Source: Treponema denticola ATCC 35405
Lineage (GTDB): Bacteria; Spirochaetota; Spirochaetia; Treponematales; Treponemataceae
Assembly (NCBI RefSeq): GCF_000008185.1
Contig: NC_002967.9
Span: 1-64,000, forward strand
DNA: 64,000 nucleotides
Direction: 5' to 3'
The notes below the pieces were generated by a model. The model was not told the DNA's origin. It ran no database searches and saw only the letters and a list, made by a program, of their open reading frames with translations. How positions within the stretch are numbered: position 1 is the stretch's first letter; every line of letters begins with the position of its first letter. Positions 18,801-28,011 of the stretch are shown here, piece after piece. Position numbers and translations under genes: made by a program.

Positions 18801-18846
18801 AAGATAAGATTGTTATGTTATCTTATATCTACTATGTTATAACATA
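18801..18846. promoter_or_regulatory. AT-rich dyads upstream of folD
   Basis: AAGATAA...TTATCTT (18801-18823) and the perfect 14-bp palindrome TATGTTATAACATA (18833-18846) lie in the 200-bp gap between the divergent folD and beta-barrel genes. They could be operators for either gene, but AT-rich palindromes also arise by chance here. Confidence 0.35.
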
Positions 18847-18929
18847 ATATGATTTTGTGCAAGACTTACATATAGACATTCTTGTAAAAAATAAGATATA
18901 CTATTTTTTAAGTTAGAGGTGAATAAAAA

Positions 18930-19547
18930 GTGAAGAGATTTATTTCTTGTTTTTTGATTATCAGCGTTTTTTTGATTCCGATTTTTGCACAAGAAGAGGC
19001 TGAAACTCCTTCAAATAGTAAAATAGACGGAACTGCAGTCTTTCGACCGGTCAGACAAGGCGATAAATTCATAAAAGTAGGTTTATCCTTAGGTGTCCCT
19101 CTTTTTAATACTTCAGCCGAGAAATTTGCTATTAAACCGAATATTTGGCCGGGAGGCACCATCAATGCAGCTTTCGGCTACTATATCTTAGACGGATTTT
19201 CTTTGGGCGGAACTATAAGTTTTCAGTTTTATCCCACATTGGCAAAAAATCTTTACTTTGCCGTACCTATAACCTTTGATATGGGCTACACCTTTGCTGT
19301 CAGGAAATGGCGTATCCCTCTTGGAGGAGGTATAGGGGTTTCTGTTCAGTCTTATAGCGGAAACGGAGCCCAATACTTCGGCATGATTTTTAGATTTGAT
19401 GCAGGAACTTACTATCAGTATTCTCCCGAATGGTCTTTCGGAGGCGATGTATCTTGGAATGTAGTCCCCCAGTGGTTCAAAGATAGAACAAATAACCGAA
19501 CGGGAAATTTTTTAGGCATCAGCTTTGCTGCCAGATATCATCTTTAA
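18930..19547 (+). CDS. exported protein, probable outer-membrane beta-barrel
   Basis: 205 residues starting at GTG (AGAGGTG 8 nt upstream). A signal peptide (residues 1-21, ending FAQ) is followed by a short polar region and then alternating amphipathic stretches with glycine turns (FGYYILDGFSLGG, FDMGYTFAVRKWRIPLGG, SFGGDVSWNV), typical of a small eight-strand barrel of the OmpW or OMP_b-brl sort. The C-terminus, FAARYHL, ends in an aromatic-rich strand although the last residue is Leu. The lipoprotein gene starts 19 bp downstream, so both are probably envelope partners. The exact family is uncertain. Confidence 0.7.
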   Translation: MKRFISCFLIISVFLIPIFAQEEAETPSNSKIDGTAVFRPVRQGDKFIKVGLSLGVPLFNTSAEKFAIKPNIWPGGTINAAFGYYILDGFSLGGTISFQFYPTLAKNLYFAVPITFDMGYTFAVRKWRIPLGGGIGVSVQSYSGNGAQYFGMIFRFDAGTYYQYSPEWSFGGDVSWNVVPQWFKDRTNNRTGNFLGISFAARYHL

Positions 19548-19566
19548 TCAATATGGAGAATTCAGT

Positions 19567-20604
19567 ATGAAATTTAGAAGATATATTTTTATTTTAATAC
19601 CAATGATTTTTATCGGCTTTACGGCTTGTAATAATAGACCCATATTTGCAGCCATTGAACAAGAGGTCGAGTTAAAAGAGTTTTCGGTTGGAGGGAATGT
19701 TTTAAGTTTGGTAGCAACCGATACAATGGTTTATGCCTCAAATCTGGCAGGCGTTTACTCAAAATCAAAAAATTACGATGGTCCTTGGTCAAAGATTTTA
19801 CCCGCCGAACGTACTCAAAAGCTTGCAAAGAATGCTGCTAATGTCTTTGCAAGCTTTGTTACAGGACCCGTAAAATTTTATGATGAATCAACTAAAACAT
19901 GGAGTGCTGTATCAGGTTCAGACGATATCCATGTTATTGCCGGTGACACGACTGTTTTCGGATATGATTCGAACCAAAAAAAAGTTTTTAAGATAGGAAT
20001 AGCAGGTATTAATAATCCTATAGCTACAGGCGAAGTAAACTTCCTATATGCGGCAGGAAACTATGTTGTGGTACAGTCAAAAAACTCTGCAAAGCTATAT
20101 AAAGCAGATGCTTCTCCTGCTGTTGAGATATCAAATTTACCGAGCGGAGTAAAGGGGATGTGCTCAACAGGCAATCCAAATGAAGTATTTGTACTTGCCG
20201 GATCAACAGTCTATTACATAAATGGCGGAACTTGGAATAATAAAATATCAATATCAAAAAGTCCTGTAAGTATTTCTTACTTTAAGGAAAGAAAAACCAT
20301 ATTGCTAGGCTGTGACAAGGGATATACCGAGATACAGCTGGATAATGCACATACTACGGATCTTTCAAAAGCAAAACAGCTTAACCCCGGCAATTCAGGT
20401 TCTACAACCCCTCCCGGATCTTATTCCCAATACCAAACTACCCTTGGAAGTTATTATACATATCCTGTGTTGGGTGTTGAAAGAGGAAATGCGGGGAGCG
20501 GTAAATATGCCGTATTTATGGGCATTTATTCAGGCACAATTACAAGAAACACCGGTCTATGGGGTTTTTATAGCGATAAAAAGCGCGAATGGAACCGTGA
20601 GTAA
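19567..20604 (+). CDS. exported lipoprotein of unknown function
   Basis: The ATG at 19567 has GGAG 9 nt before it and opens a type II signal peptide ending in the lipobox GFTAC (lipidated Cys near residue 20). The frame extends upstream to 19525, but that part overlaps the barrel gene and lacks a ribosome site. The mature about 325 residues consist of short repeating strand-turn units (for example VSGSDDIHVIAGDTT and YFKERKTILLGCDKGYTEI) that suggest a beta-propeller-like sensor or scaffold. No catalytic motif is visible. Its stop codon overlaps the rarA GTG start, so the two are translationally linked. Confidence 0.72.
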   Translation: MKFRRYIFILIPMIFIGFTACNNRPIFAAIEQEVELKEFSVGGNVLSLVATDTMVYASNLAGVYSKSKNYDGPWSKILPAERTQKLAKNAANVFASFVTGPVKFYDESTKTWSAVSGSDDIHVIAGDTTVFGYDSNQKKVFKIGIAGINNPIATGEVNFLYAAGNYVVVQSKNSAKLYKADASPAVEISNLPSGVKGMCSTGNPNEVFVLAGSTVYYINGGTWNNKISISKSPVSISYFKERKTILLGCDKGYTEIQLDNAHTTDLSKAKQLNPGNSGSTTPPGSYSQYQTTLGSYYTYPVLGVERGNAGSGKYAVFMGIYSGTITRNTGLWGFYSDKKREWNRE

Positions 20605-21922
20605 GGATCTTTTTGAAGCTGCGGCTTCAAGTTCTAAACAAAATGAACCTCTTGCCTCCCGCATGAGGCCTATCAGCTTGGACGAATATATAGGCCAAGA
20701 ACATATAATCGGAAAAGGCTGCCTTTTAAGGCGTGCAATCCAAGCCGATAGACTTTCTTCACTTATTTTTTTCGGCCCTCCCGGAACAGGAAAAACCACC
20801 CTTGCCAGAGTTATCGCAAATACCACTAAAAGCAATTTTTTAAGTTTAAATGCCGTTTTAGCCGGTGTGCAGCAGATAAGGGAAGCCGTAACCAATGCTG
20901 AGGAAAACAAAAAGCTCTATAACCGTAAGACTATTCTTTTTGTGGACGAAGTTCACCGCTGGAATAAATCCCAACAGGATGCCCTCCTGCCATGGGTAGA
21001 AAACGGGACGATAATTTTAATCGGTGCTACGACGGAAAACCCTTATTTTGAGGTGAACAAGGCTCTTGTGAGCCGCAGCCGCGTTTTTGAATTAAAACCT
21101 TTAACCGATAATGACCTAAAAAAAGTTGCACAGTTTGCTTTGACAAATAAAGAAAGGGGTTACGGTAACTGGAAAATAGAGTTTGAGGCCGGTGCCTTGG
21201 AGCATCTTATCGATACGGCATCCGGCGATGCGCGAAGTCTCTTAAATGCCCTTGAACTTGCCGTTGAAACGAGTGCGGAGCACTGGCCTCCTGAAGAAAA
21301 TTTTAAAATTACGATTAGTCTAAAGGCAGCCGAAGAAAGTATCCAAAAGAAGGTTGTCTTATACGATAGGGACGGCGACTATCATTATGATGTTATAAGC
21401 GCCTTTATAAAATCTATCAGAGGGAGCGATCCTGATGCCGCCGTGTACTGGCTTGCCAGAATGATAGCGGCAGGAGAAGACCCGCGCTTTATCTTCCGGC
21501 GAATGTTAATTTCAGCATGTGAAGATATAGGGCTTGCATCCCCCGGGGCTGTAAGCGTTGTTGCAGGTGCGGCTGAGGCCTTTGACAGGGTCGGTATGCC
21601 TGAAGGCAGGTATCATCTTGCCCATGCTGCCCTCTATTTGGCAACCTGCCCCAAATCAAACAGTGCTGAAGCTTTTTTTAAAGCCCTAGATTGTGTTCAA
21701 AAGGAAAATAAAGAAGTTCCTAACCACTTAAAAGATTCAAATCGTGACGGAGAAGCTTTAGGCCATGGTGAAGGCTATCTTTATCCCCATGCCTTTGAGG
21801 GACACTGGGTAAAACAGCAATATCTTCCGGATGGGCTTGAGGGCACTCATTTTTATGAGCCGAGCAATCAAGGCTATGAGGGCAAGATAAAGCCTGAAAT
21901 TTTAAAAAAGCGGCAAAGCTAA
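20597..21922 (+). CDS. rarA: RarA/MgsA replication-associated AAA+ ATPase
   Basis: RarA (MgsA, WHIP/Mgs1 family) is a clamp-loader-like ATPase acting at stalled forks. The family start PLASRMRPISLDEYIGQ lies about 17 residues after the GTG at 20597, which I take as the start. An upstream extension to 20312 would read through the lipoprotein gene in another frame. Motifs are Walker A GPPGTGKTT, the DEVHRWNK Walker B region, sensor 1 ATTENP and the arginine-finger region SRSRVFELKPL. The C-terminal tetramerisation domain ends normally at 441 residues. The GTG overlaps the upstream stop by 8 nt. Confidence 0.92.
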   Translation: MSKDLFEAAASSSKQNEPLASRMRPISLDEYIGQEHIIGKGCLLRRAIQADRLSSLIFFGPPGTGKTTLARVIANTTKSNFLSLNAVLAGVQQIREAVTNAEENKKLYNRKTILFVDEVHRWNKSQQDALLPWVENGTIILIGATTENPYFEVNKALVSRSRVFELKPLTDNDLKKVAQFALTNKERGYGNWKIEFEAGALEHLIDTASGDARSLLNALELAVETSAEHWPPEENFKITISLKAAEESIQKKVVLYDRDGDYHYDVISAFIKSIRGSDPDAAVYWLARMIAAGEDPRFIFRRMLISACEDIGLASPGAVSVVAGAAEAFDRVGMPEGRYHLAHAALYLATCPKSNSAEAFFKALDCVQKENKEVPNHLKDSNRDGEALGHGEGYLYPHAFEGHWVKQQYLPDGLEGTHFYEPSNQGYEGKIKPEILKKRQS

Positions 21923-21997
21923 AGTCTTACATTATCGCTTTACCGCCATTAAAAATTATCGCTTTGATAATATTAAAGTTAATTCAATCCTAAAAAC

Positions 21998-23026
21998 CTA
22001 TTCGCTCATTAAATAAGCGTACAATAGGTTTATAGTTTCTTTGTAGGAGTCGATATGGGTTCTTTCATAGTGGTGGGTAGCACTTACTCCCGGGCCCATA
22101 CAGGCAAAGTTGATATCGAATCCCTGCAATACATACATACTTGCATCCGAGCCGTATCTAAACATAACATCGGTTCTGTAGTTGATTTTATTTTGAATAG
22201 CAAGGTTTTCAAGCCTATGTCTAAAGCCGAAATCGTAGGGTGTGCGTGAATCCTTAGCGATGATTGTTACTGCATGTTCATCCGAATTTTGCTCACCTCC
22301 GACTGTTCCGATATCCAGAGCTAAAACTTCAAAGCATTCTTTAGGAATACCGTAAAAGCCGTGCCCTATTTCTTCATAATTGCTTATAAAAAAGTGGGTA
22401 GTATAAGCCGGTTTTTCTCCCTTTTCTTTAAGGGCCTTACAAGCGGCAAAAAGCATACCGATACAAGCCTTATCATCCAGATGGCGGGATTTTATGTAGC
22501 CGTCCTCGGTTTCGATTGTGCGTGGCTCAAAGGCGACAAAATCGCCTATGTTTATACCGAGAGCCAAGGTTTCTTCCTTTGAGTGAGTTTCCGCATCAAG
22601 GCGCACTTCAAAGGTTTCTAAGTTTCGCTCTTCCTTTTCGATAGATTCAAAAATATGAACAGAGGCTTTTTCGGGAAGGCCGGTGCCTGTGATAACCTTT
22701 CCCGTTCTTGTAATGATGTAAAGATTTTCTCCTTCGATGCTGTTAAAGGCTATACCTCCAATGGCAGCAAGTTTTAAGCAGCCGTTAGGTTTTATTTGAC
22801 GCACCATAGCGCCGAGGGTGTCTGCGTGAGCTGAAACAACTCTGTGTTTAGCCGTATTTTTTCCTTCGATAGTGCCGTAAATAGCACCCTTATTTGTTTC
22901 GGTATATTTTATGCCTAATGAATCGAATTCTTTTTTTATTCGGTCTATGGCATTCTTTGTATAGCCTCCGGGACTGTGTATTTGTAAAAGCTCTTTTGAA
23001 AGCTCCACAGCATATCTGACATTCAT
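21998..23026 (-). CDS. M42-family metallo-aminopeptidase
   Basis: A 342-residue cytoplasmic peptidase of the M42 (glutamyl or deblocking aminopeptidase) family, which usually forms large tetrahedral dodecamers. Metal and catalytic motifs are in order: SAHADTLG (first His and Asp), SRHLDDKA (bridging Asp), NYEEIGHG (catalytic Glu pair), LDIGTVG and THHYERTH near the end. It would trim peptides taken up by this peptide-fermenting organism. AGGAGAATCC lies before the ATG. It has a free-standing position, with a terminator and hairpin upstream of it from the LysM gene. Confidence 0.9.
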   Translation of the reverse strand: MNVRYAVELSKELLQIHSPGGYTKNAIDRIKKEFDSLGIKYTETNKGAIYGTIEGKNTAKHRVVSAHADTLGAMVRQIKPNGCLKLAAIGGIAFNSIEGENLYIITRTGKVITGTGLPEKASVHIFESIEKEERNLETFEVRLDAETHSKEETLALGINIGDFVAFEPRTIETEDGYIKSRHLDDKACIGMLFAACKALKEKGEKPAYTTHFFISNYEEIGHGFYGIPKECFEVLALDIGTVGGEQNSDEHAVTIIAKDSRTPYDFGFRHRLENLAIQNKINYRTDVMFRYGSDASMYVLQGFDINFACMGPGVSATHHYERTHIDSYKETINLLYAYLMSE

Positions 23027-23073
23027 AAATTGGATTCTCCTGATTGTTTTTAAATTGCTTTGCGGAAATCAAT

Positions 23074-23100
23074 ATACCCCGACGCAAAGCATCGGGGTAT
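23074..23100. repeat. hairpin upstream of the M42 peptidase gene
   Basis: ATACCCCGA (23074-23082) pairs with TCGGGGTAT (23092-23100), 9 bp around a 9-nt loop. No U-tract follows on either strand, so it is not a standard terminator. It lies about 50 bp upstream of the peptidase gene and could be a leader structure. Confidence 0.5.
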
Positions 23101-23121
23101 TAAAGCCTCCGCACGAATAAA

Positions 23122-23154
23122 AAAAACTTCCTCCCCTTTCGGAAGGAAGTTTTT
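23122..23154 (-). terminator. terminator of the LysM lipoprotein gene
   Basis: AAAAACTTCC (23122-23131) pairs with GGAAGTTTTT (23145-23154). On the minus strand the stem ends in a T-run just past the LysM gene stop. Confidence 0.8.
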
Positions 23155-23162
23155 ATCAAAAA

Positions 23163-23663
23163 CTAAAACTCTTTAAGCCTTCGCCTTAAAGACTCAACTA
23201 CTCCGGATTTTCCTTCATCCTCATAAATTTTAATACATTTTTCAAACTCAGGTCTTGCAAGCATTTTTGAAGCTGAGTGTTTCATGAAAAGTTCAAAATC
23301 GGGGATTAAAAGTTTGGTCTTAGGTGTGAGTTTGTCCGGATGCTGGATCCTACCGGGGTTGAGCGTCATAATTATGGGGAAGTAGTATGCTTTTTCTCTT
23401 GTTCCGTAAAATTTCAAAGCAATTTCGGACAGAGTGTCACCTTCTACAACTACATATTCCTTTACAGGTACATCTCTCGGCTCTTCAACAACCGGTTTTG
23501 GCTCGGGTGCGGCTTCCTTTACAGGTTCCGGCGCCGGTGTAGGCTCTTCTACAACAACGGGTGCGGGTTTTTCTTCGGGAGGAGGAGTGGGGGGAGTTCC
23601 ACAGCTCGTAAGTACAAAAGAAAAAAGGGCCATAATTGCCAAAATTTTCAAAATGTTTTTCAT
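23163..23663 (-). CDS. LysM-domain lipoprotein
   Basis: 166 residues. A type II signal peptide ends in LTSC (Cys near residue 21). A Pro/Glu/Val-rich stretch follows (about 23-68, PEEKPAPVVVEEP-like), a flexible wall-spanning linker. One LysM domain begins at about 70 (YVVVEGDTLSEIALKFYG) and ends with LTPKTKLLIP, and would bind peptidoglycan. A charged helical tail of about 45 residues follows. This predicts a lipid-anchored protein reaching the murein layer. AAGGAGC precedes the ATG. It is a single-gene unit with its own terminator. Confidence 0.88.
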   Translation of the reverse strand: MKNILKILAIMALFSFVLTSCGTPPTPPPEEKPAPVVVEEPTPAPEPVKEAAPEPKPVVEEPRDVPVKEYVVVEGDTLSEIALKFYGTREKAYYFPIIMTLNPGRIQHPDKLTPKTKLLIPDFELFMKHSASKMLARPEFEKCIKIYEDEGKSGVVESLRRRLKEF

Positions 23664-23754
23664 TTTTTGCTCCTTAAATATTATTGATAACTACCTTACA
23701 TTATACGATATTATTTTATAAAAATCAAATAGTATCGCGTATTTTTAACAAATT

Positions 23755-25419
23755 TTATGACAAGCCTTCAACATTTCCGTTTACAAGGTCAATTCTGACG
23801 GCCTGCGGATCTTTCGGAAGGCCCGGCATTCTCATCATGTCGCCCATAATGGCTACAATCATTTCGGAACCCGAGTTTAAAACTATATCCCTGACATTCA
23901 TTTCAAAACCTGTAGGAACTCCGTAAAGTTTAGGATCCGATGAGAACGAATACTGTGTTTTAGCGACACAAACAGGGAAGTCTGCCATTCCGGCTTCTTC
24001 AATCTTTTTGATCATCTTGTCGGCAGCTCCCGAATATGTAACATCAGCAGCCCCATAGATTTCTTTACAGATTTTTCCTATCTTTGTTTTTATGGAGTCT
24101 TTATCTTCGTAAACAAATTTTAATGGCTTTGACGGATTTGTTTCGATGGTCTTTACAACGAGCTCGGCAAGTTCAACGGCACCTTTTCCGCCTTCAACAA
24201 AGGCATTGTTTACGGCAAAGCCTACACCTTGTGCTTCACAGTGTTTTCTAACCAGTTCCAATTCGGAGTCAATATCATAGCCGTATCTGTTAAGGGCTAC
24301 AACTACAGTCTGTCCGAATTTTTTCATGTTTTCAATGTGCTTGTCAAGGTTGGCCAAGCCTTTTTTGAGGGCTTCTGCATTGGGCTTGGATATTTCCTTT
24401 TCGGGAACGTCTCCGTGCATTTTTAACCCGCCTGTAGTGGCCGCAATTATTGTCAATTTCGGGTTTAAACCTGCTTTTCGACATTTAATATCGAAGAATT
24501 TTTCCGCACCGAGGTCTGCGGCAAAGCCTGCTTCGGTAATTACATATTCTCCGTAGGTAAGGGCTGTTTTTGTCGCTATTACCGAGTTACATCCGTGAGC
24601 AATGTTTGCAAAGGGACCGCCATGGATAAAGGCAGGAGTATTTTCCGTTGTTTGTACAAGGTTGGGGTTGATGGCATTCTTTAAAAGAACTACTATTGAA
24701 CCCGCAATACCTAAATCTTTTACCTTTACGGCATTGTTTTCGGTATCATAACCCAATATGATATTTTCGATTCTTCGGCGTAAATCTTCAATGTCTTTTG
24801 CAAGGCAGAAAATAGCCATAATTTCGGAAGCAGGCGTAATATCAAAGCCCGATTCCATTACTACGCCGTTACCCTCTCCTAAGCCGGTAACAACTTGGCG
24901 TAAGTTTCTGTCGTTAACATCCAAAACTCTTTTCCAAAGTACGGTTTTTATAGCCTTCGGAGTTCCTTGAGCTCTGAAAATGTAGTTATCAAAAAGGGCG
25001 CTTATCATGTTATGAGCCGAGGTTATTGCATGGAAGTCTCCCGTAAAGTGGAGGTTAATGTCTTCCATAGGCAAAACTTGGGCATAGCCTCCTCCTGCTG
25101 CCCCGCCCTTCATACCGAAACAAGGACCCAAAGAGGGCTCCCTCAAGGCTGCAACAGCCTTCTTTCCGATCTTGTTTAAGCCCAAGGCAAGGCCGATAGA
25201 AACGGTCGTTTTTCCGATTCCGGCCTTTGTAGGCGTGATAGCAGTAACAAGAATTAAATTATTCTTTTTTACCTTTGCATCATCTATAACGCTATAGGGA
25301 ACCTTGGCTATATACTTTCCATAGGGAATGACATTATCGTCATGAATCCCTAAACCGTCTGCAATTTCAGCGATTTTTTTTAGCTTCGCTTCTCTAGCTA
25401 TTTCTATATCAGTTTTCAT
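23755..25419 (-). CDS. fhs: formate--tetrahydrofolate ligase
   Basis: Fhs joins formate, ATP and THF to make 10-formyl-THF; in amino-acid fermenters it can run backwards to make ATP. The 554-residue protein has the P-loop region [19 protein letters not shown] near 55-75, the conserved [19 protein letters not shown] and the [11 protein letters not shown] block. The frame is open to 25458, but the ATG at 25419 gives the standard length and follows a TTGCAA-17-CATAAT promoter by 6 nt without a Shine-Dalgarno sequence. It diverges from glyS. Confidence 0.96.
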
Positions 25420-25425
25420 ACAAAT

Positions 25426-25454
25426 ATTATGACATAAAAAATCTATATTTGCAA
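25426..25454 (-). promoter_or_regulatory. predicted fhs promoter, leaderless arrangement
   Basis: TTGCAA (25449-25454), 17 bp, CATAAT (25426-25431) on the minus strand, 6 nt before the ATG. The longer upstream reading frame passes through this promoter. Confidence 0.55.
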
Positions 25455-25523
25455 CCATAAAATTCTTTTTTTGGGCAATACCTCTTACAATTTATACGTA
25501 ATACAGACTGTTTTAATCGGTAC

Positions 25524-25552
25524 TTGTACAAAGATAAAAAAAAGACTATAAT
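25524..25552 (+). promoter_or_regulatory. predicted glyS promoter
   Basis: TTGTAC (25524-25529), 17 bp, TATAAT (25547-25552), followed by a short leader with AAGGGAG before the ATG at 25586. No T-box specifier structure is seen in the leader. Confidence 0.65.
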
Positions 25553-25585
25553 TCACACTTATAATTGCAATAAGGGAGATAAATT

Positions 25586-26941
25586 ATGGAAGATCATAAA
25601 ATTTCAATGGAAAAAATTGTAAGTCTTTGTAAAAGAAGAGGTTTTGTTTTTCAGTCATCCGAAATTTACGGAGGCCAGAACGGGGCATGGGATTACGGCC
25701 CCTTAGGGATAGAGTTAAAAAATAATGTTTCCCGCGCTTGGTGGAAGGAAATGACCCAGCTTCATGATAATATAGTAGGACTTGACGCCGCAATTTTGAT
25801 GCATCCCCGCACATGGGAGGCTTCAGGTCATGTTGAAAATTTTACCGATCCTCTTGTAGACTGCAAAAAATGTAAATCCCGCTTTAGAGCAGACCATTTA
25901 CCTCCTGAAAACCTTGAAAAAAGAGTTTGCCCCGATTGCGGAGGCGAGCTTACCGATACTCGTAAATTCAACCTTATGTTTAAAACTCACATCGGTCCCA
26001 CAGACGATAATTCAAGCGTTATCTATCTCCGCCCCGAAACTGCCCAAGGTATTTATGTAAACTATAAAAATATTATTCAATCAAACAGGATGAAGATTCC
26101 CTTCGGTATTGCTCAAATCGGAAAGGCTTTTAGAAACGAAATTGTTACAAAAAACTTTATTTTTAGAACCTGCGAATTTGAACAGATGGAGATGCAGTTT
26201 TTTGTAAAACCCGGAACTGATGACGAGTGGTTCGACTATTGGAAAAAACAGCGCTGGGCATTCTATGAAAAGTATGGGGTAAGAACAAATAAGCTCCAAT
26301 GGCATCAGCACGGTAAGGATGAACTTGCTCATTATGCAAAAGATGCTTATGATATCGAATACGAATTCCCGATGGGCTTTAAGGAGCTTGAAGGTGTACA
26401 TAACCGTACTAACTATGACCTTACACGTCATACCGAGTATTCAGGCAAAGACATGCAATACATCGATCAAGATAACGGAAACGAAAAATATATTCCGTAC
26501 ATAATTGAAACTTCAGCAGGCTTAACGCGAAATGTTCTTATGTTTATTTGTGATGCCTATGATGAAGAAAAGGTTGCCGATAAGGGAAATGATGATGATT
26601 GGAGAACCGTATTACGCTTCCATCCTAATATTGCTCCTATAACCGTTGCTGTTCTTCCCTTGATGAAAAAAGACGGACTTGCAGAATTGGCCGAAGAAAT
26701 TAGAAATGAGCTTAAAGAGGAATTTAAAACCGATTATGACCAGTCAGGAGCTATCGGAAAAAGATACCGCCGCCAAGATGAGGTCGGAACTCCTTTTTGC
26801 GTAACAGTAGATTATGATTCAAAAGAGGATAATACGGTTACATTGCGATTTAGGGATTCTATGGAGCAAGTTAGAATTCCCAGAACGGAATTAATTTCAC
26901 GAATAAAAACCGAAATTAAAAACTATAAAAGGGCACATTAA
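25586..26941 (+). CDS. glyS: glycyl-tRNA synthetase, single-chain alpha2 type
   Basis: A class II synthetase that charges tRNA-Gly, of the dimeric eukaryote/archaea-like form rather than the alpha2beta2 form. 451 residues: N-terminal KRRGFVFQSSEIYGG and the YGPLG motif, a zinc-type insert with CKKC and CPDC (about 92-118), motif 2 with GKAFRNEI (about 180), and motif 3 with TSAGLTRNVL. The C-terminal anticodon-binding domain includes DQSGAIGKRYRRQDEVGTP. This form is common in spirochaetes. AAGGGAGAT precedes the ATG. The cholinephosphotransferase gene follows 12 bp after the stop and is probably co-transcribed. Confidence 0.95.
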   Translation: MEDHKISMEKIVSLCKRRGFVFQSSEIYGGQNGAWDYGPLGIELKNNVSRAWWKEMTQLHDNIVGLDAAILMHPRTWEASGHVENFTDPLVDCKKCKSRFRADHLPPENLEKRVCPDCGGELTDTRKFNLMFKTHIGPTDDNSSVIYLRPETAQGIYVNYKNIIQSNRMKIPFGIAQIGKAFRNEIVTKNFIFRTCEFEQMEMQFFVKPGTDDEWFDYWKKQRWAFYEKYGVRTNKLQWHQHGKDELAHYAKDAYDIEYEFPMGFKELEGVHNRTNYDLTRHTEYSGKDMQYIDQDNGNEKYIPYIIETSAGLTRNVLMFICDAYDEEKVADKGNDDDWRTVLRFHPNIAPITVAVLPLMKKDGLAELAEEIRNELKEEFKTDYDQSGAIGKRYRRQDEVGTPFCVTVDYDSKEDNTVTLRFRDSMEQVRIPRTELISRIKTEIKNYKRAH

Positions 26942-26953
26942 AAAGAACTGCAA

Positions 26954-27955
26954 ATGGAAAATTACTCCTACAGTGCAGAGGATAGATCATTGCTGAGCCC
27001 TCTGGTTTACAGATATTTTGTGTTTCCTCTTATAAAAATTTTACCCGAATCAATTCCGGCAAACATAATAACTATCTTTTCCAATAGCTTTGTTGTGCTT
27101 TCATTCGTTGTCGCTTATCTAAATTATCTTCATGATACTTATAGATTTTTGTGGTTGATTCCTATTTTTTGCTGGATTTATATTGTAGGAGACTGTTCGG
27201 ATGGAGTACAGGCAAGACGTACAAAAACCGGTTCCCCGCTCGGCGAATACTTTGATCATTTTTTAGACAGTTTTGTTACGGGGCTTCTTACCGGCATTTT
27301 AATGCTTTGTTTTCGGGTTACAAACCCTATTTTACTTTTTTGCGTATATCAGTTTTTATATTTGGGACAAATAGGAACATTTTGGGGACGTTTTAAAGAC
27401 GGGGTTATGCATTTTTCAAGCATTAGTACGAGTGAAGGAACGATGGTCATTGCAATTATGGCTGCCCTTGCGTCTTTTTCTTTTATGAGAGAGAGCAGTT
27501 TAAAAAATATTTTTTTTACGTTTAGTATTCCATACATAATTATGTTTATGGGTTTTGGAGCAGCTTGGCTTACAGGTCTTATAGCTATTTTTAAGACAAA
27601 AAAAATAAGCATCCGCTTAGTTTTACATCTTTTCTTTTCTGCCCTCATAGGCGCCGTTTTAGTTTGGAAAGTACAGGCACCGATATTTGTGCAAACAGTA
27701 ATTATTACATTTTATAATGTTCTGTTTATCCAATCGGTTTTATCGGCTACGGCAGAAAAAGTAAAAGAATCATTCCCCGACTTTTTGGTTCCTATCAGCT
27801 GTATTCTATATTTTGTAGCATTTGAATATTTTATGATTATTCAAGTTATACAAATTGTTTATCTTTTAGTTAGAATAATCATAAGGTTTCTTATTTTCTT
27901 TAAGAAATATACGGATTGTTGGTATTGGAAAAATCCTATTCCTTCAAAAAAGTAA
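26954..27955 (+). CDS. cpt: CDP-alcohol phosphatidyltransferase, probably 1,2-diacylglycerol cholinephosphotransferase
   Basis: A 333-residue membrane enzyme with about eight helices. The CDP-alcohol signature DGx2ARx8Gx3Dx3D is complete (from DGVQAR to DHFLD, about residues 80-102), so the catalytic aspartates are present. The overall architecture is that of eukaryotic choline/ethanolaminephosphotransferases rather than PgsA or PssA. From established knowledge, T. denticola makes phosphatidylcholine through a CDP-choline pathway whose last step is such an enzyme, and this gene order position fits it. It would transfer phosphocholine from CDP-choline to diacylglycerol. It follows glyS by 12 bp. 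The substrate (choline or ethanolamine) is inferred. Confidence 0.85.
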   Translation: MENYSYSAEDRSLLSPLVYRYFVFPLIKILPESIPANIITIFSNSFVVLSFVVAYLNYLHDTYRFLWLIPIFCWIYIVGDCSDGVQARRTKTGSPLGEYFDHFLDSFVTGLLTGILMLCFRVTNPILLFCVYQFLYLGQIGTFWGRFKDGVMHFSSISTSEGTMVIAIMAALASFSFMRESSLKNIFFTFSIPYIIMFMGFGAAWLTGLIAIFKTKKISIRLVLHLFFSALIGAVLVWKVQAPIFVQTVIITFYNVLFIQSVLSATAEKVKESFPDFLVPISCILYFVAFEYFMIIQVIQIVYLLVRIIIRFLIFFKKYTDCWYWKNPIPSKK

Positions 27956-28011
27956 TTAAAAAATGCTTTTAAGGTATTGACAAAATCTTGATAAAATAGC
28001 AAGGTATAGCC

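Noticed and set aside
20312-20596. N-terminal extension of rarA to an ATG at 20312
   Set aside because: Those codons lie in a different frame of the lipoprotein gene, and the RarA family start matches the GTG at 20597.
25420-25458. Longer Fhs start at 25458
   Set aside because: The 13 extra codons overlap the predicted promoter, and the ATG at 25419 gives the family length.
25459-25585. T-box or glycine riboswitch upstream of glyS
   Set aside because: The leader is about 30 nt, too short, and has no specifier loop or AGGGUGG motif.
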